Counted from the stretch's first letter, positions 38,062 to 47,064 are shown. The stretch: 64,000 nt of DNA from Metabacillus lacus (GCF_009674805.1 NZ_WKKI01000009.1:26071-90070), one strand, 5' to 3'. Made by a program: numbers and translations. Notes: generated by a model not told the origin, from the sequence alone.

Positions 38062-38871
38062 TTATTTCCTTTGTATCCGAGTGCCTTCTACATAATTTAA
38101 AGAACCATGAATTCCTACTGAATTCCATAAAACATCAAATGCGGGTTTTAAAGATACCTCAAGTGCATCATCACTTTCTTCAAGCAGTACCTTTGGCAGT
38201 CGCAGCTCATCTTTTTCAATTTCATGTGCAACCAAAAAAGTGTTATGGTAAAGCGAATATCCTTTGACTCCACTAAGTGTAATGTATACGAAGTGAGGTA
38301 CCCATATTTTACATTCTTTCAATATCTTCAAGTATTTAGGTAATACATGAATCAATATTTCCTCGAATCTGCTAATGTAAATTAATTTATCTGCAGATTT
38401 AAAAATTCCGTTTTCAACTATTTCCATACAACCGTTTCTAAACACTTGTACATAGGAGCTCTTGTGGTTTGTGCGGTTGTAAGTGAGAAATCCATCAAAA
38501 TTAAACCGGAAATTAAATCCTCCCTGACAGAGTTGTGGGAGCTGTTGCGATTTATCCCTTAATATTGAAACATCAAGACTTAAATCGTCTTTAACCCCAT
38601 GAATAGGAACTATATGAATAATTGCTTTACCTCCTGGATGAAGGGGGATTGGAGCTTCATCATTCTTAATAGCTTCTAATCTCCTGAAAATAAAAGAAAG
38701 GATATTATCATCTGTTTCTTTTTGTGTAACACTTTGAAAACGAGATAATGCAGTAGATAATATTTCAGACATTTCTTGTGTTATGTGAATCAATGCTTCT
38801 TTTTCGCCCTGTTCACTCAGACTTTTTATCTTTTTTTCTAGTAGACCGGCTTTTTCAACTAAATCTCTCAT
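38062..38871 (-). CDS. Hypothetical protein, SEFIR-operon partner
   Basis: 269 residues, first gene of the minus-strand operon; GGGAGG lies six bases before ATG 38871. The N-terminal 80 residues are helical and charged. The remainder, from LHPGGKAIIHIVPIHG, resembles the C-terminal part of AlbA/Schlafen-type DNA-binding domain proteins (the HPGGK...H(V/I)VP stretch), but the usual N-terminal AlbA_2 domain is not evident. It may be the sensor or partner of the SEFIR protein. Family assignment is weak. Confidence 0.5.
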   Translation of the reverse strand: MRDLVEKAGLLEKKIKSLSEQGEKEALIHITQEMSEILSTALSRFQSVTQKETDDNILSFIFRRLEAIKNDEAPIPLHPGGKAIIHIVPIHGVKDDLSLDVSILRDKSQQLPQLCQGGFNFRFNFDGFLTYNRTNHKSSYVQVFRNGCMEIVENGIFKSADKLIYISRFEEILIHVLPKYLKILKECKIWVPHFVYITLSGVKGYSLYHNTFLVAHEIEKDELRLPKVLLEESDDALEVSLKPAFDVLWNSVGIHGSLNYVEGTRIQRK

Positions 38872-39075
38872 ATATAGCCTCCCTTTTTTTTACATTCCCT
38901 TTTATTATACGTAAAATGAACTGTGATTCGAAAGAGATAAAATTTTCTGTAATAGATTTAGTTGAATGCTTGTACTTATAATGAAAAACAAGAGTACCAT
39001 GTAATTTCTTTAAGGGTCTACAATAAAAATGGAAATGAAATATAGCTATTAAACAATACAGAGGGAGAAAAGAGT

Positions 39076-39738
39076 ATGGGAATAAATTTTGAACAATGGC
39101 AGAGAAGGATAGCAAGCAGGTCTGACTTGACGGGAAGAGTAACCCATCTTACTCGACCGCCTGCAGAAGATATTACCGATGGAATGTCTTTTAATGAGAT
39201 AAATAAAATGGCAGTAGATAATTTAATCAAAATACTGAAGGATAAGAGGATTAATGGCAGCTCAAAAGAGGGATTTATAGTTGGGAACAAGCGAGCAGTA
39301 TGTTTCCAAGATGTACCTTTATATGGGCTTATTCAGAATGTTGAACATGAACGTAGCAGAAGAGAATCTGGAGAAGATGAGAAGCTTCGCTATTGCGGCG
39401 TAGGGTTGTCTTTTGTAAAAGCCGATATTTATAATGCCTATAATGGGCGACCAGTTATTTACGAAAAAAAAGAGAAAGCAAGGGACTTGCTCCCGCCAGA
39501 TGAATGGTGGAGAATTGTTAATTATGATTTTAAATATGATAATCGTTGGGATATTATAGATTGGACTCATGAGCGTGAGTGGAGAGTACCTGGAGACATG
39601 GATTTTGAATACAATAAAGGGTTTGTCCATGTTATTTTATATAATCCCGAATGTGTTAGATACTTTTTAAAAAGGTGCCCAGAAGAAATTATAGAAAAAC
39701 TATACGGGATTACAACTTTAAAAAGTGTTCTAATGTAA
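39076..39738 (+). CDS. Hypothetical protein, AbiGi/DUF2971-like
   Basis: 220 residues; GAGGGAG is well placed before ATG 39076. Motifs AVCFQDVPLYG (near 78), LRYCGVGLSFVKADI and HEREWRVPGDMDF (near 170) resemble the CFS...P, G..F and ERE-W patterns of DUF2971 and AbiGi-type abortive infection proteins. The exact family is uncertain. No partner gene is obvious on its strand: the next gene points toward it. It has its own promoter region in the divergent gap 38872-39075. Confidence 0.5.
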   Translation: MGINFEQWQRRIASRSDLTGRVTHLTRPPAEDITDGMSFNEINKMAVDNLIKILKDKRINGSSKEGFIVGNKRAVCFQDVPLYGLIQNVEHERSRRESGEDEKLRYCGVGLSFVKADIYNAYNGRPVIYEKKEKARDLLPPDEWWRIVNYDFKYDNRWDIIDWTHEREWRVPGDMDFEYNKGFVHVILYNPECVRYFLKRCPEEIIEKLYGITTLKSVLM

Positions 39739-39748
39739 TATGAACACG

Positions 39749-39786
39749 AAAAGACCTAATCTTTTATCGGTGATTAGGTCTTTATT
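39749..39786. terminator. Bidirectional terminator
   Basis: AAAGACCTAATC / GATTAGGTCTTT around TTTTATCGGT, with A-run and T-run flanks; it lies between two converging genes (stops 39738 and 39795). Confidence 0.8.
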
Positions 39787-39794
39787 TTGTTAAA

Positions 39795-40943
39795 TTATTT
39801 TTTCATTATGTTCATAATGTTATCTGAAGTGAATGCCGGACTCTTTTTGATTTCATCATTAATTTTTGAAAGGTAGTAGATATAGTAACTGTTAAAATGC
39901 ATATTATTTCTATTCTCTTCTTTGTAAGAGGGGTCAAACATTTCTTTTACAGTTAAGGCAACAGCCCAGTTTTGTATTGGCAATGTGAATTTGATGTTAT
40001 CTAATCCAACTGAATTAATTAATTTTGATGTCAACTCTAACATCCATCCGCTACTTTGTTGCCATTCATTCTTGTTCTCAAAAATGTTGACCATTTGATT
40101 TATCACTTTGTAGAACATACTTGCAACATTATCAGCTATTTGGATGGGGAGGCTCTCATTGCTGTCCGCAAATGTTAAGTTGATACCGAATGCTGATAAT
40201 TCATGCGAAAATACATCAGACAGACCATCAATTTTGTCATGAGTTAAATGCAATAAGCTGTTTGTTAATGGAGAAGTCGATTCATTTTTTAATGAAAAAA
40301 TAAATTCTGCTAAGGTTGAAAGATTAACTAAATTAGCGGAACGGGTTCCTTGGTATATACTTATACCTTTTAATACATCTAAAACATCTTCGATAAATCC
40401 TTCTCTTAAAATGGCTGCTGCCATAAAAGATAAATTTAAGTTATATTGGTTCCTATAAGAATAATCCTTTAAAAATTCGAGAAATGCCATGAGGTTTTCG
40501 TGAGTAATACTTCCTTCCAGCAGACAATAATTCAGGAGAATATCATCATTTTCTGTAACAAGGCTGCTAACTAATTGATAAAATTCTAAAGGATACTCCT
40601 CCTTGAATTCATAACCGGACAGTGCAATTAACATTCTTGATAGCAAGTAGAATTTTTTGTCGTAAATGTTGATTTTGAAATGTTTTTCATCCAGAATTTC
40701 ATCAATAAAGCGAGATAACAATTTATTGTAGTCTCTGGTAAGAAGGGTACTTCCTTTTAATTCACCTTCAATATTAAAGTCCTCTAACAGAGTCATGTAT
40801 TTTTTCTGCATTATTTCTTTTTCTTTTTTATTTTCAAACACAATTCCGCACAAGGCAAAATGTCTTTGATTATCATAGTTTAATCTATCGTTGCTTGTTT
40901 TAATTGAACCTGTATTCCCAGATTCATCAAAATATATTTCCAT
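39795..40943 (-). CDS. DUF3800 protein
   Basis: About 382 residues from ATG 40943, eight bases after AAAGGAG; ATG 40949 is also possible. It starts with the DUF3800 signature IYFDESGN, followed by HFALCGIVF, and has the second acidic patch (LTHDKIDGL, then FADSNESLPIQIADNVASM) near 250-280. DUF3800 is an RNase H-like fold with conserved acidic residues often met in defence islands and mobile elements; its substrate is unknown. Confidence 0.75.
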   Translation of the reverse strand: MEIYFDESGNTGSIKTSNDRLNYDNQRHFALCGIVFENKKEKEIMQKKYMTLLEDFNIEGELKGSTLLTRDYNKLLSRFIDEILDEKHFKINIYDKKFYLLSRMLIALSGYEFKEEYPLEFYQLVSSLVTENDDILLNYCLLEGSITHENLMAFLEFLKDYSYRNQYNLNLSFMAAAILREGFIEDVLDVLKGISIYQGTRSANLVNLSTLAEFIFSLKNESTSPLTNSLLHLTHDKIDGLSDVFSHELSAFGINLTFADSNESLPIQIADNVASMFYKVINQMVNIFENKNEWQQSSGWMLELTSKLINSVGLDNIKFTLPIQNWAVALTVKEMFDPSYKEENRNNMHFNSYYIYYLSKINDEIKKSPAFTSDNIMNIMKK

Positions 40944-41115
40944 GAACATTTCTCCTTTGTTTGAGAAAAAATATTATTTCTTTTATTCATAGACTGGTAG
41001 TTAAAATCTTTTTATGTAAGTGAAAACTATGAAATAATTACCAAATATTGATTGACAGACATAAATCTTTCCTGTCATTATACCTTATAACGTGAAAAAA
41101 TCGGAGTGAGTATTA

Positions 41116-42639
41116 GTGAATGTTCAAGAAAATAAAAACAAGATTAGGCAATTTATTAAGGGTGATAATAAAATTGAATCTCCTTTAGGTGTGATTGAAG
41201 TGAAAGAAGGTATTGGTGAAGGTGGAAGCGCCCTGGTGTATAATGCTCAATTTGGAAAAAATGAGGTAGCATTAAAATTAGTAGCCGAGGAGGAAGGCAG
41301 CTCCAAATACAAGCGTTTCCTTACAGAATTTAGGGAAATAGTTCAGTTAGCCGATACTGGAGCGGTAGTTCCTATCTTTTACTTTGGACTTTTGGAAATT
41401 GGTGAAAAACAGTTTCCATATATATTAATGAAGAAGTACCCATATACTCTTGAATCATGGAGCACCTCCAATCCTGTTGCGGACTTTAACTCTCTAAAAG
41501 GAATATTAAAAAATCTTCTTGATATTATTTCTGTCATTCACAAGAATAATATCGTTCACAGGGATTTAAAGCCGGGAAATATCTTGGTTTCGGAGAAAGG
41601 TGAGATGGTTTTAGCTGACTTTGGTATATCATGGTTCGACCCGGAAATTTATGAACGATTTGTTCATACGGACAAAAAAGATAGAATGGCAAACTTTGAC
41701 TTTTCAGCTCCTGAACAGTTTAAAAAGGGAAGTAAACCACATCCAACCATGGACATCTTTGCCCTGGGACAGATTATCACCTGGCTTATTACTAATGGCG
41801 TCGCTAGAGGAAGCCGTGTACCACTGACTTCAGTCGATAAATCTTTTGCAATAATTGAGCCAGTTGTCGGTAAGATGTTATCTCGTGAACCTGAAGCACG
41901 ACCTCAAAGTATTGACACAATACGAGATATGATTCGTATAGCGATTCAAAGGCAAAACGAGGAAGTTGATTTACAAAAGGAGATAAACCGAGTTATTGGG
42001 GAAATGAGAAGATTTAATGATGTTCTTTTATTTTGTTTTCCTGGTAAGCGGGGGCTTATTGAAACAGATATTCCAACGAAGGTAAATACGGTTATGTCGG
42101 AAATCAACAAACTAATTGGAGAAACAGACCTTTGGTGGACACAAGGAAGCAGTAACAGCCATATTTCGAATGAAATTAGGAAGATAAACGAAGATACATG
42201 GATAATGGATGGAATGGAAATACAAATTGAGAAGATATGGGTATTGAAAAACTCTTATTCCTTAGACCATCAGTTCATCGTTATCCAAACAAAGCCAATG
42301 CCTCCGTTTGGAATCTATGGAGACGCCGGGGGCGTGAGATGGGAAGAAGCAGCGTGGTTTAGGGACCGATATATTAGCAGGCATGAATATGACGATGGTG
42401 TAGCAGAAATTGATGGGGAAAGTGTATGGATTGATGGGGAAGCAGAGATTAGGATTAGAAATTTATTTTCCGACTATTATTTTATTGCTACTCAGTCCCA
42501 TCCCGTCTTATTGTCAGAAAATGATGGAGTTGTGAGTGAAGTTTATGAAAAACTATTAGAGACTGGTTCTTTGGATGAAGAAGACTTAAAAAAACTTGCC
42601 AGGTTACGAAGGCACAGGATTTCTATTATGACGAATTAA
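41116..42639 (+). CDS. Ser/Thr protein kinase (Hanks type)
   Basis: 507 residues. The kinase domain lies at about 15-280: GEGGSALVYNAQF glycine loop, ALKLV lysine, HRDLKPGN catalytic loop near 150, ADFGIS near 170 and an APE-like SAPEQF. About 200 C-terminal residues are unassigned and contain no membrane span or PASTA repeats, unlike the housekeeping PrkC/Stk1. GTG 41116 follows CGGAGTGAG. It is the last cargo gene before the right end. A Stk2-like abortive-infection role is possible, not shown. Confidence 0.82.
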   Translation: MNVQENKNKIRQFIKGDNKIESPLGVIEVKEGIGEGGSALVYNAQFGKNEVALKLVAEEEGSSKYKRFLTEFREIVQLADTGAVVPIFYFGLLEIGEKQFPYILMKKYPYTLESWSTSNPVADFNSLKGILKNLLDIISVIHKNNIVHRDLKPGNILVSEKGEMVLADFGISWFDPEIYERFVHTDKKDRMANFDFSAPEQFKKGSKPHPTMDIFALGQIITWLITNGVARGSRVPLTSVDKSFAIIEPVVGKMLSREPEARPQSIDTIRDMIRIAIQRQNEEVDLQKEINRVIGEMRRFNDVLLFCFPGKRGLIETDIPTKVNTVMSEINKLIGETDLWWTQGSSNSHISNEIRKINEDTWIMDGMEIQIEKIWVLKNSYSLDHQFIVIQTKPMPPFGIYGDAGGVRWEEAAWFRDRYISRHEYDDGVAEIDGESVWIDGEAEIRIRNLFSDYYFIATQSHPVLLSENDGVVSEVYEKLLETGSLDEEDLKKLARLRRHRISIMTN

Positions 42640-42650
42640 ATAATTGGAAA

Positions 42651-42684
42651 AACAAGCGTAAACAACTGTTTGCGCTTTCTATCT
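42651..42684 (+). terminator. Terminator after the kinase gene
   Basis: Stem AAGCGTAAAC / GTTTGCGCTT with loop AACT, followed by a T-containing tail. The bases 42685-42847 hold nothing recognisable. Confidence 0.7.
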
Positions 42685-42847
42685 TTTAAGGGTAGAAAAT
42701 TGCCCCAATACATTATTAGCTCCGTTAGTCTTTTTTTTTTCATTTAATTAAATTATATATACCGTGCATGGTGATTTATTTCTTTTGTGTATCGTTCATA
42801 AGTAGTACCCCATTCACGCAAATGGATTGTTTGATTCACTTTATCTA

Positions 42848-43023
42848 GTATCTCATTGTTCATAAAGCGTGAGAATGGAGTTTTTCTTCGTATCTCAATT
42901 TTTATGAAATAAAGTCATCCTGTCTCAAACATAATGAACGGCTATCTCAGCCTTTATGAATTTTGGGGTAGATATATCAAGGGTTTGACTTGGATTGTGT
43001 CTCAAACTTTCTGAAGGGTTACA
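42848..43023 (-). repeat. Transposon right end with transposase-site array
   Basis: Inverted copies of WAARNNTGAGAY occur near 42848-42862, 42889-42905, 42921-42938, 42942-42960 and 42998-43015, and one direct copy at 42859-42875 (CATAAAGCGTGAGA, the same core as the second left-end site). The outermost copy abuts the tip TTACA at 43023. The left and right arrays differ in number and spacing, as in Tn7. Confidence 0.85.
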
Positions 43024-43028
43024 CTGCT
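43024..43028. repeat. Target site duplication, right copy (CTGCT)
   Basis: Second copy of CTGCT, directly after the right tip. Confidence 0.93.
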
Positions 43029-43890
43029 GGAGCTTTTGGTAAAAGTACTGGGTGAAAAAGTTTATGCAATGGAAGAGCCGGGTTTTTTCAGGGTTCGTGA
43101 AACGTTAAGAGGGAGTGGTTATCTGCCTCTTCCTATAGAGATAGCTGCTGATGGAATATCTATAGAGAAACTTATGCAGAGTGAAGCTAATGTTGTCTAT
43201 GTCACGCCTTCTCATCAGTTCCCCATGGGATATGTATATCCTGTCGGTAAAAGAATGCAGCTGCTTGAATGGGCTGGAAGAAATAATGGATTTATTATTG
43301 AGGATGATTATGACAGTGAATTTCGATACAGGGGAAGGCCGATTCCTGCTCTAAAGGGCCTGGACACCCATGACAGCGTTATTTATCTTGGAACTTTTTC
43401 AAAAGCATTCACTCCTTCTTTACGAATGGGGTTTATGGTTCTGCCTAAAGGGTTACTGAACATCTATCAGGAGAAATGGCGTCATTACAAAAGCACTGTA
43501 CCGTTGATGTCTCAAATGGCTATGTCAGATTTTATGAGCAAAGGACATTGGGAGCGCCACCTAAATAGAATGAGAGTGCGTTACAGAAAAAAACAGGAAG
43601 TGCTGATAAGCTGTTTGCAAAGTGAGCTCGGAGAAACTGTTTCTGTCATCGGAGAACAATCAGGGCTGCATGTTGTCATTTCAGTGAACCTGCCGGTAAG
43701 CGAGAACTGGCTGCTTGAAAAAGCTAAGCAGCATGGTGTCCTTGTCTTTGGGCTCTCAGTTCACATCAGCGAAAAATTGAAGCATCTCCTCAAAATTTTA
43801 CTCGGCTATGGAGGGTTAGGTGAAAGAGAAATAGTACAGGGCATACAACTTTTGAAAAAAGCATGGATAGAATCCGGAAAAGGAGATTGA
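43029..43890 (+). pseudogene. MocR/PdxR-type regulator, C-terminal part
   Basis: The frame runs through the insertion point and codes for the PLP-dependent aminotransferase-like domain of a MocR regulator: PSHQFPMGYV, FIIEDDYDSEFRY, and LGTFSKAFTPSLRMGF with the PLP-binding Lys. The N-terminal GntR-type winged helix and first part of the domain are cut off by the transposon (remnant at 1-38). The TTG at 43036 is a chance start. It is 3 bases from the next gene, so both were one operon. Loss should abolish regulation by this protein. Confidence 0.9.
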
Positions 43891-43893
43891 ACA

Positions 43894-44826
43894 GTGGATA
43901 AGAATGTATATGATTGTATTATTGTAGGCGGAGGAATTGCGGGACTGCAGGCTGCGGTTCAGCTGGGAAGATATCAGCACCATGTGCTGGTGATTGATTC
44001 TAACAACGGCAGATCCAACCTCTGCAGAAAATATCATAATATTCTCGGCTTTCCGGACGGTGTCAGCGGCGAAACACTAAGGGAGCTTGGGAGAAAACAG
44101 GCTTCCTCCTATGGAATTGTTTTTGAAGAAGATAAAGTATTATCAGCAGCACAGGAGAACGGAATCTTTACTTTGGAAACAGAGAGTGGAAAAACACACA
44201 CTGCAAACAGGCTGCTGCTGTCTACAGGGGTGATGGACAGAATTCCTCCTATTCCAAATATCAAACCTTGTCTGGGCATGACTCTTTTCGTTTGTCCCGA
44301 CTGCGATGGCTATGAGGTAATTGATAAATCCGTGATCATTATGGGGTCAGGTAAACCAGGTGCGAAGATGGCTTTGGAAATCACTTACTGGACAAAAGAT
44401 ATCACTTATATCAATCATGAAAAAGCAGAGCTGGATGAAGCCCTTCTTCAAGAACTGAGAGACAACGGAATCACTTATATTGAAGAGGAAATAGAGGGCC
44501 TCCTGACTGAAAATACCTCTAATTTTAAAGGAGTGCGGCTGGCGAACGGCCAGCAGATTGATGCAGAAAGAGGATTTATCGCATTCGGTGGCAACGAAGT
44601 GCGTACAGATCTAGCTAAAATGCTTGGGGTAGAAAGACTGGAAAATAAGCATGTCCTCGTTGATCCAAGGACCAAGCAGACAAAAGTGAAAAATGTCTGG
44701 GCGGCTGGCGACATTGTAGCGCACTCAGAACAATCCACCATCGCTATGGGAGAAGCAACGCAAGCAGCCATCTGGATTCATAAAAGCATCCTTTCTGACA
44801 AAAAATCTAAATATATTCATGATTAA
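43894..44826 (+). CDS. FAD-dependent oxidoreductase, thioredoxin reductase-like
   Basis: 310 residues. FAD-binding IVGGGIAGLQAA near 10; a CPDC motif (FVCPDCDGYEV) near 130, aligned with the CxxC of thioredoxin reductases; NAD(P)-binding IIMGSGKPGAKMA near 145; and the final FAD contact WAAGDIVAHSEQ near 270. Probably a flavoprotein disulfide or small-molecule reductase; substrate unknown. SD AAAGGAG before GTG 43894. Its former co-transcribed MocR gene is now cut by the transposon. Confidence 0.82.
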   Translation: MDKNVYDCIIVGGGIAGLQAAVQLGRYQHHVLVIDSNNGRSNLCRKYHNILGFPDGVSGETLRELGRKQASSYGIVFEEDKVLSAAQENGIFTLETESGKTHTANRLLLSTGVMDRIPPIPNIKPCLGMTLFVCPDCDGYEVIDKSVIIMGSGKPGAKMALEITYWTKDITYINHEKAELDEALLQELRDNGITYIEEEIEGLLTENTSNFKGVRLANGQQIDAERGFIAFGGNEVRTDLAKMLGVERLENKHVLVDPRTKQTKVKNVWAAGDIVAHSEQSTIAMGEATQAAIWIHKSILSDKKSKYIHD

Positions 44827-44828
44827 AC

Positions 44829-45405
44829 GAAAAGCGGAAGTGCCCGTTCAGCGGCGTATGGACTGGAGCACCCTGACTGAGATAAAGGAAACACGAAGAG
44901 CGTAAGCGATTACATGTTGACTTATCGCAGGGAAGGGGGCGAAGTCCACTAGCAGCTGGGCACTGTAGCTAGACAATAAAGAAAAGCGGAAGTGCCCGTT
45001 CAGCGGCGTATGGACTGGAGCACCCTGACTGAGATAAAGGAAACACGAAGAGCGTAAGCGATTACATGTTGACTTATCGCAGGGAAGGGGCGAAGTCCAC
45101 TAGCCGCTGGGCACTGGCCGGCTAAGATCGGCACGTCCTGTGCCAATGCCGGCACTAGGACGTCCTGTCCGTCGTAGCTAGACAATAAAGAAAAGCGGAA
45201 GTGCCCGTTCAGCGGCGTATGGACTGGAGCACCCTGACTGAGATAAAGGAAACACGAAGAGCGTAAGCGATTACATGTTGACTTATCGCAGGGAAGGGGG
45301 CGAAGTCCACTAGCCGCTGGGCACTGGCCGGCTAAGATCGGCACGTCCTGTGCCAATGCCGGCACTAGGACGTCCTGTCCGTCGTAGCTGGACAATGAAA
45401 AGCGG
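44829..45405. repeat. Triple tandem structured repeat
   Basis: Three near-identical copies start at about 44829, 44982 and 45191 with GAAAAGCGGAAGTGCCCGTT and end with GTAGCTAGACAATAAAG-like text. CCCGTTCAGCGGC pairs with GCCGCTGGGCAC at the far end of each unit. Copies 2 and 3 carry an extra hairpin-rich block (CCGGCTAAGATCGGCACGTC ...) missing from copy 1. Non-coding; a REP- or MITE-like element. Confidence 0.85.
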
Positions 45406-45492
45406 CCCTTTTTAAACTCAGAAGTGGATGTCAAAAATTGCATAAATATTTAGAGCAATTTAAAATGTAACAAGAAATGTATATGAATTCAT

Positions 45493-45534
45493 ACAGAAAG
45501 CAATGGTAGATTTCATTGCTTTCTGTATTTTCAT
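45493..45534. terminator. Hairpin terminator
   Basis: ACAGAAAGCAATG / CATTGCTTTCTGT, a 13-bp perfect stem with an 8-base loop and TATTTTC tail; between the repeat array and the converging hydrolase gene. Confidence 0.8.
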
Positions 45535-45599
45535 AGCTATTAGAAATGTACTTAATACAAAACGTTTTTCTAATCATATTCTCGACTATAAAGTCCCTT

Positions 45600-46340
45600 T
45601 TATTGAGGCTGCAGAAAAGCCTTTTTAATCCAGTCAGAAACCAGCTCTGCTGTTACCTCTGTTTGTTCCTCCGGAGGAATTTCAGCTTTTAAATCACCTT
45701 TTTGCTGGCCGTAGCTGCCAAACTGGCTGTGATTTCCTCCTGAAATGACAGGATATGATGCATCCGTGGGAAGGTAGCTTGCAGCGGCTTGATAGGCTTC
45801 TGTGTTTAACACCCCATCCATTGAACCTGTTATTGATAGTGCAGGCATGTTAGCATTCACAAGTGATCCTTCCTCATCAGGATATGAAGCAAGAAAAAAA
45901 ACCCCCTCAATTGAATTCTGATTGTCAGCTGCAAATCGTGAAGCCATCACTCCGCCAAGACTGTGTCCTCCTATAAAAAATGTACTTTCCGGAAATTGAT
46001 TAAGCAGGGCTTTCCCTTTTTGACCGCCAAGTACAGCGAGGTGCAGTGGCATTTTTACAATGTAAGTGGTATGTCCTTTATCTGCCAGAGATAAGGCAAG
46101 AGGGGCATAAGCCTCTGGTTTGACCAATCCTCCCGGGTAAAAGATGATAGAAGGTAATGCATCTTGCTGTCTTGATTGAAATACAATCCAATCTTTGTAA
46201 TTGGTAACATTTTCGTTTTCTAAAGCGGCTCGTGCTCTTTCATCATGTTCGTAGGGAGTAAAATAAAAGAATAAGCTGGCTCCTGCCACGGCTAGAATGG
46301 CGAGGACTAAATAGAGTAATCGTCTTCTCTTTTTCTGCAC
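45600..46340 (-). CDS. Alpha/beta hydrolase, membrane-anchored
   Basis: 246 residues from GTG 46340 (AGGAAGTGGG ahead). One N-terminal hydrophobic segment (LLYLVLAILAVAGASLFFYF) after KKRRR suggests a signal anchor. The nucleophile elbow is FFIGGHSLGGVMAS near 125, an Asp candidate lies in SITGSMDGVLN near 180, and the His in SGGNHSQFG near 210. This matches the Hydrolase_5 (PF12695) family; esterase-like activity is likely, substrate unknown. Confidence 0.8.
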   Translation of the reverse strand: MQKKRRRLLYLVLAILAVAGASLFFYFTPYEHDERARAALENENVTNYKDWIVFQSRQQDALPSIIFYPGGLVKPEAYAPLALSLADKGHTTYIVKMPLHLAVLGGQKGKALLNQFPESTFFIGGHSLGGVMASRFAADNQNSIEGVFFLASYPDEEGSLVNANMPALSITGSMDGVLNTEAYQAAASYLPTDASYPVISGGNHSQFGSYGQQKGDLKAEIPPEEQTEVTAELVSDWIKKAFLQPQ

Positions 46341-46415
46341 TTTCCCACTTCCTAATCATATGTATAACAACATTATAAATGAAGATGGCAAGCAGGAACA
46401 TCCATATGGCCCTAT

Positions 46416-46697
46416 TCAATTGTATTTGTCTCTATACCAGGAGATGCTGGTTTTCATTGATGAATACGTGCCTATTGCGGCATTACCGTAAAAAAAACCC
46501 ATAAACAATGCTGCCCATATATGATGTTGATGTGCAAACAGAATAGAAAGAGACAACCCAAAAATTACTGCCATAGTAGGTACAAACTGACTCTGAATGC
46601 GGAAAATGTACTTCATGATCTGTGTGGCGATAACAACCAGAGGGATAGCAAGTACAACATCCCATATGTTCGTATGTATAACCGGAAATTCTTCCAT
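46416..46697 (-). CDS. Small membrane protein
   Basis: 93 residues from ATG 46697, with TGGAG upstream. Three hydrophobic stretches (IWDVVLAIPLVVIATQIM, FVPTMAVIFGLSLSILFA, IWAALFMGFFYGNAAIG) separated by short charged loops resemble small holin-like or MacroH-type membrane proteins. I do not recognise a specific family. Confidence 0.55.
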   Translation of the reverse strand: MEEFPVIHTNIWDVVLAIPLVVIATQIMKYIFRIQSQFVPTMAVIFGLSLSILFAHQHHIWAALFMGFFYGNAAIGTYSSMKTSISWYRDKYN

Positions 46698-46914
46698 GTA
46701 TATCACTCCATTATCTTTAGGATGAAAGTAAAGGTAAGGAAAAATTTATTTTTGATCTATTCCCCCTCCATGTGAAAGGAGGAAGTGCATATTCCCTCTG
46801 CCCCTTTTGTTGCAGATCGGCCAGTTTTTTCATTCTTAGGATAGTATGTACAAAAGTGCAATAATTTTGCTGCCTTTAACAAAACATACAAATATAAAGA
46901 AGGGAGGGTTTTCA

Positions 46915-47064
46915 ATGAAAGATGAACATCAAGAAGAGTATGCTATGAATATTAACCATGCAGAACTTGTGCCGCATCCTAAAAATCAGGATGAGCTGGC
47001 ACTGTTTCTTCATGAATCCTTTCACATGCTGTCAGCCGAGGATCTGCAGCAAACTGAAGGGTAG
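46915..47064 (+). CDS. Small acidic hypothetical protein
   Basis: 49 residues, with GGGAGGG seven bases before ATG 46915. Sequence is hydrophilic and acidic with no cysteine or membrane span. A hairpin at 47103-47140 follows as terminator. No family recognised, but the ribosome site and terminator support a real gene. Confidence 0.6.
   Translation: MKDEHQEEYAMNINHAELVPHPKNQDELALFLHESFHMLSAEDLQQTEG

Larger units (their letters stand above)
39..43023 (+). mobile_element. Tn7/Tn5053-like defence-island transposon
   Basis: The element runs from TGTAATCCATCAG at 39 to the complement of TGTAACCCTTCAG at 43023; 22 of the first 24 terminal bases are identical between ends and continue with AAAGTTTGAGA. 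CTGCT is duplicated at both sides and the interrupted host gene can be rebuilt exactly, so both ends are secure. TnsB/TniA, TnsC/TniB and two TniQ proteins lie at 29160-36089. Cargo includes Shango, type II CBASS, type I Wadjet (broken), RES, HNH, RecJ, SEFIR, DUF3800 and kinase genes. No TnsA, resolvase or CRISPR array was found. TnsB-only members of this family (Tn5053, type V-K CAST) move through cointegrates; that this one does so is inference. Confidence 0.93.

Noticed and set aside
43036..43890. Functional aminotransferase gene starting at TTG 43036
   Set aside because: The frame continues upstream through the insertion point into GAGTQ codons; it is the cut end of a MocR regulator.
45000..45443. 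147-codon minus-strand open frame
   Set aside because: It lies wholly in the tandem repeat array and its protein is itself an internal repeat; no ribosome site. A product of repeats, not a gene.
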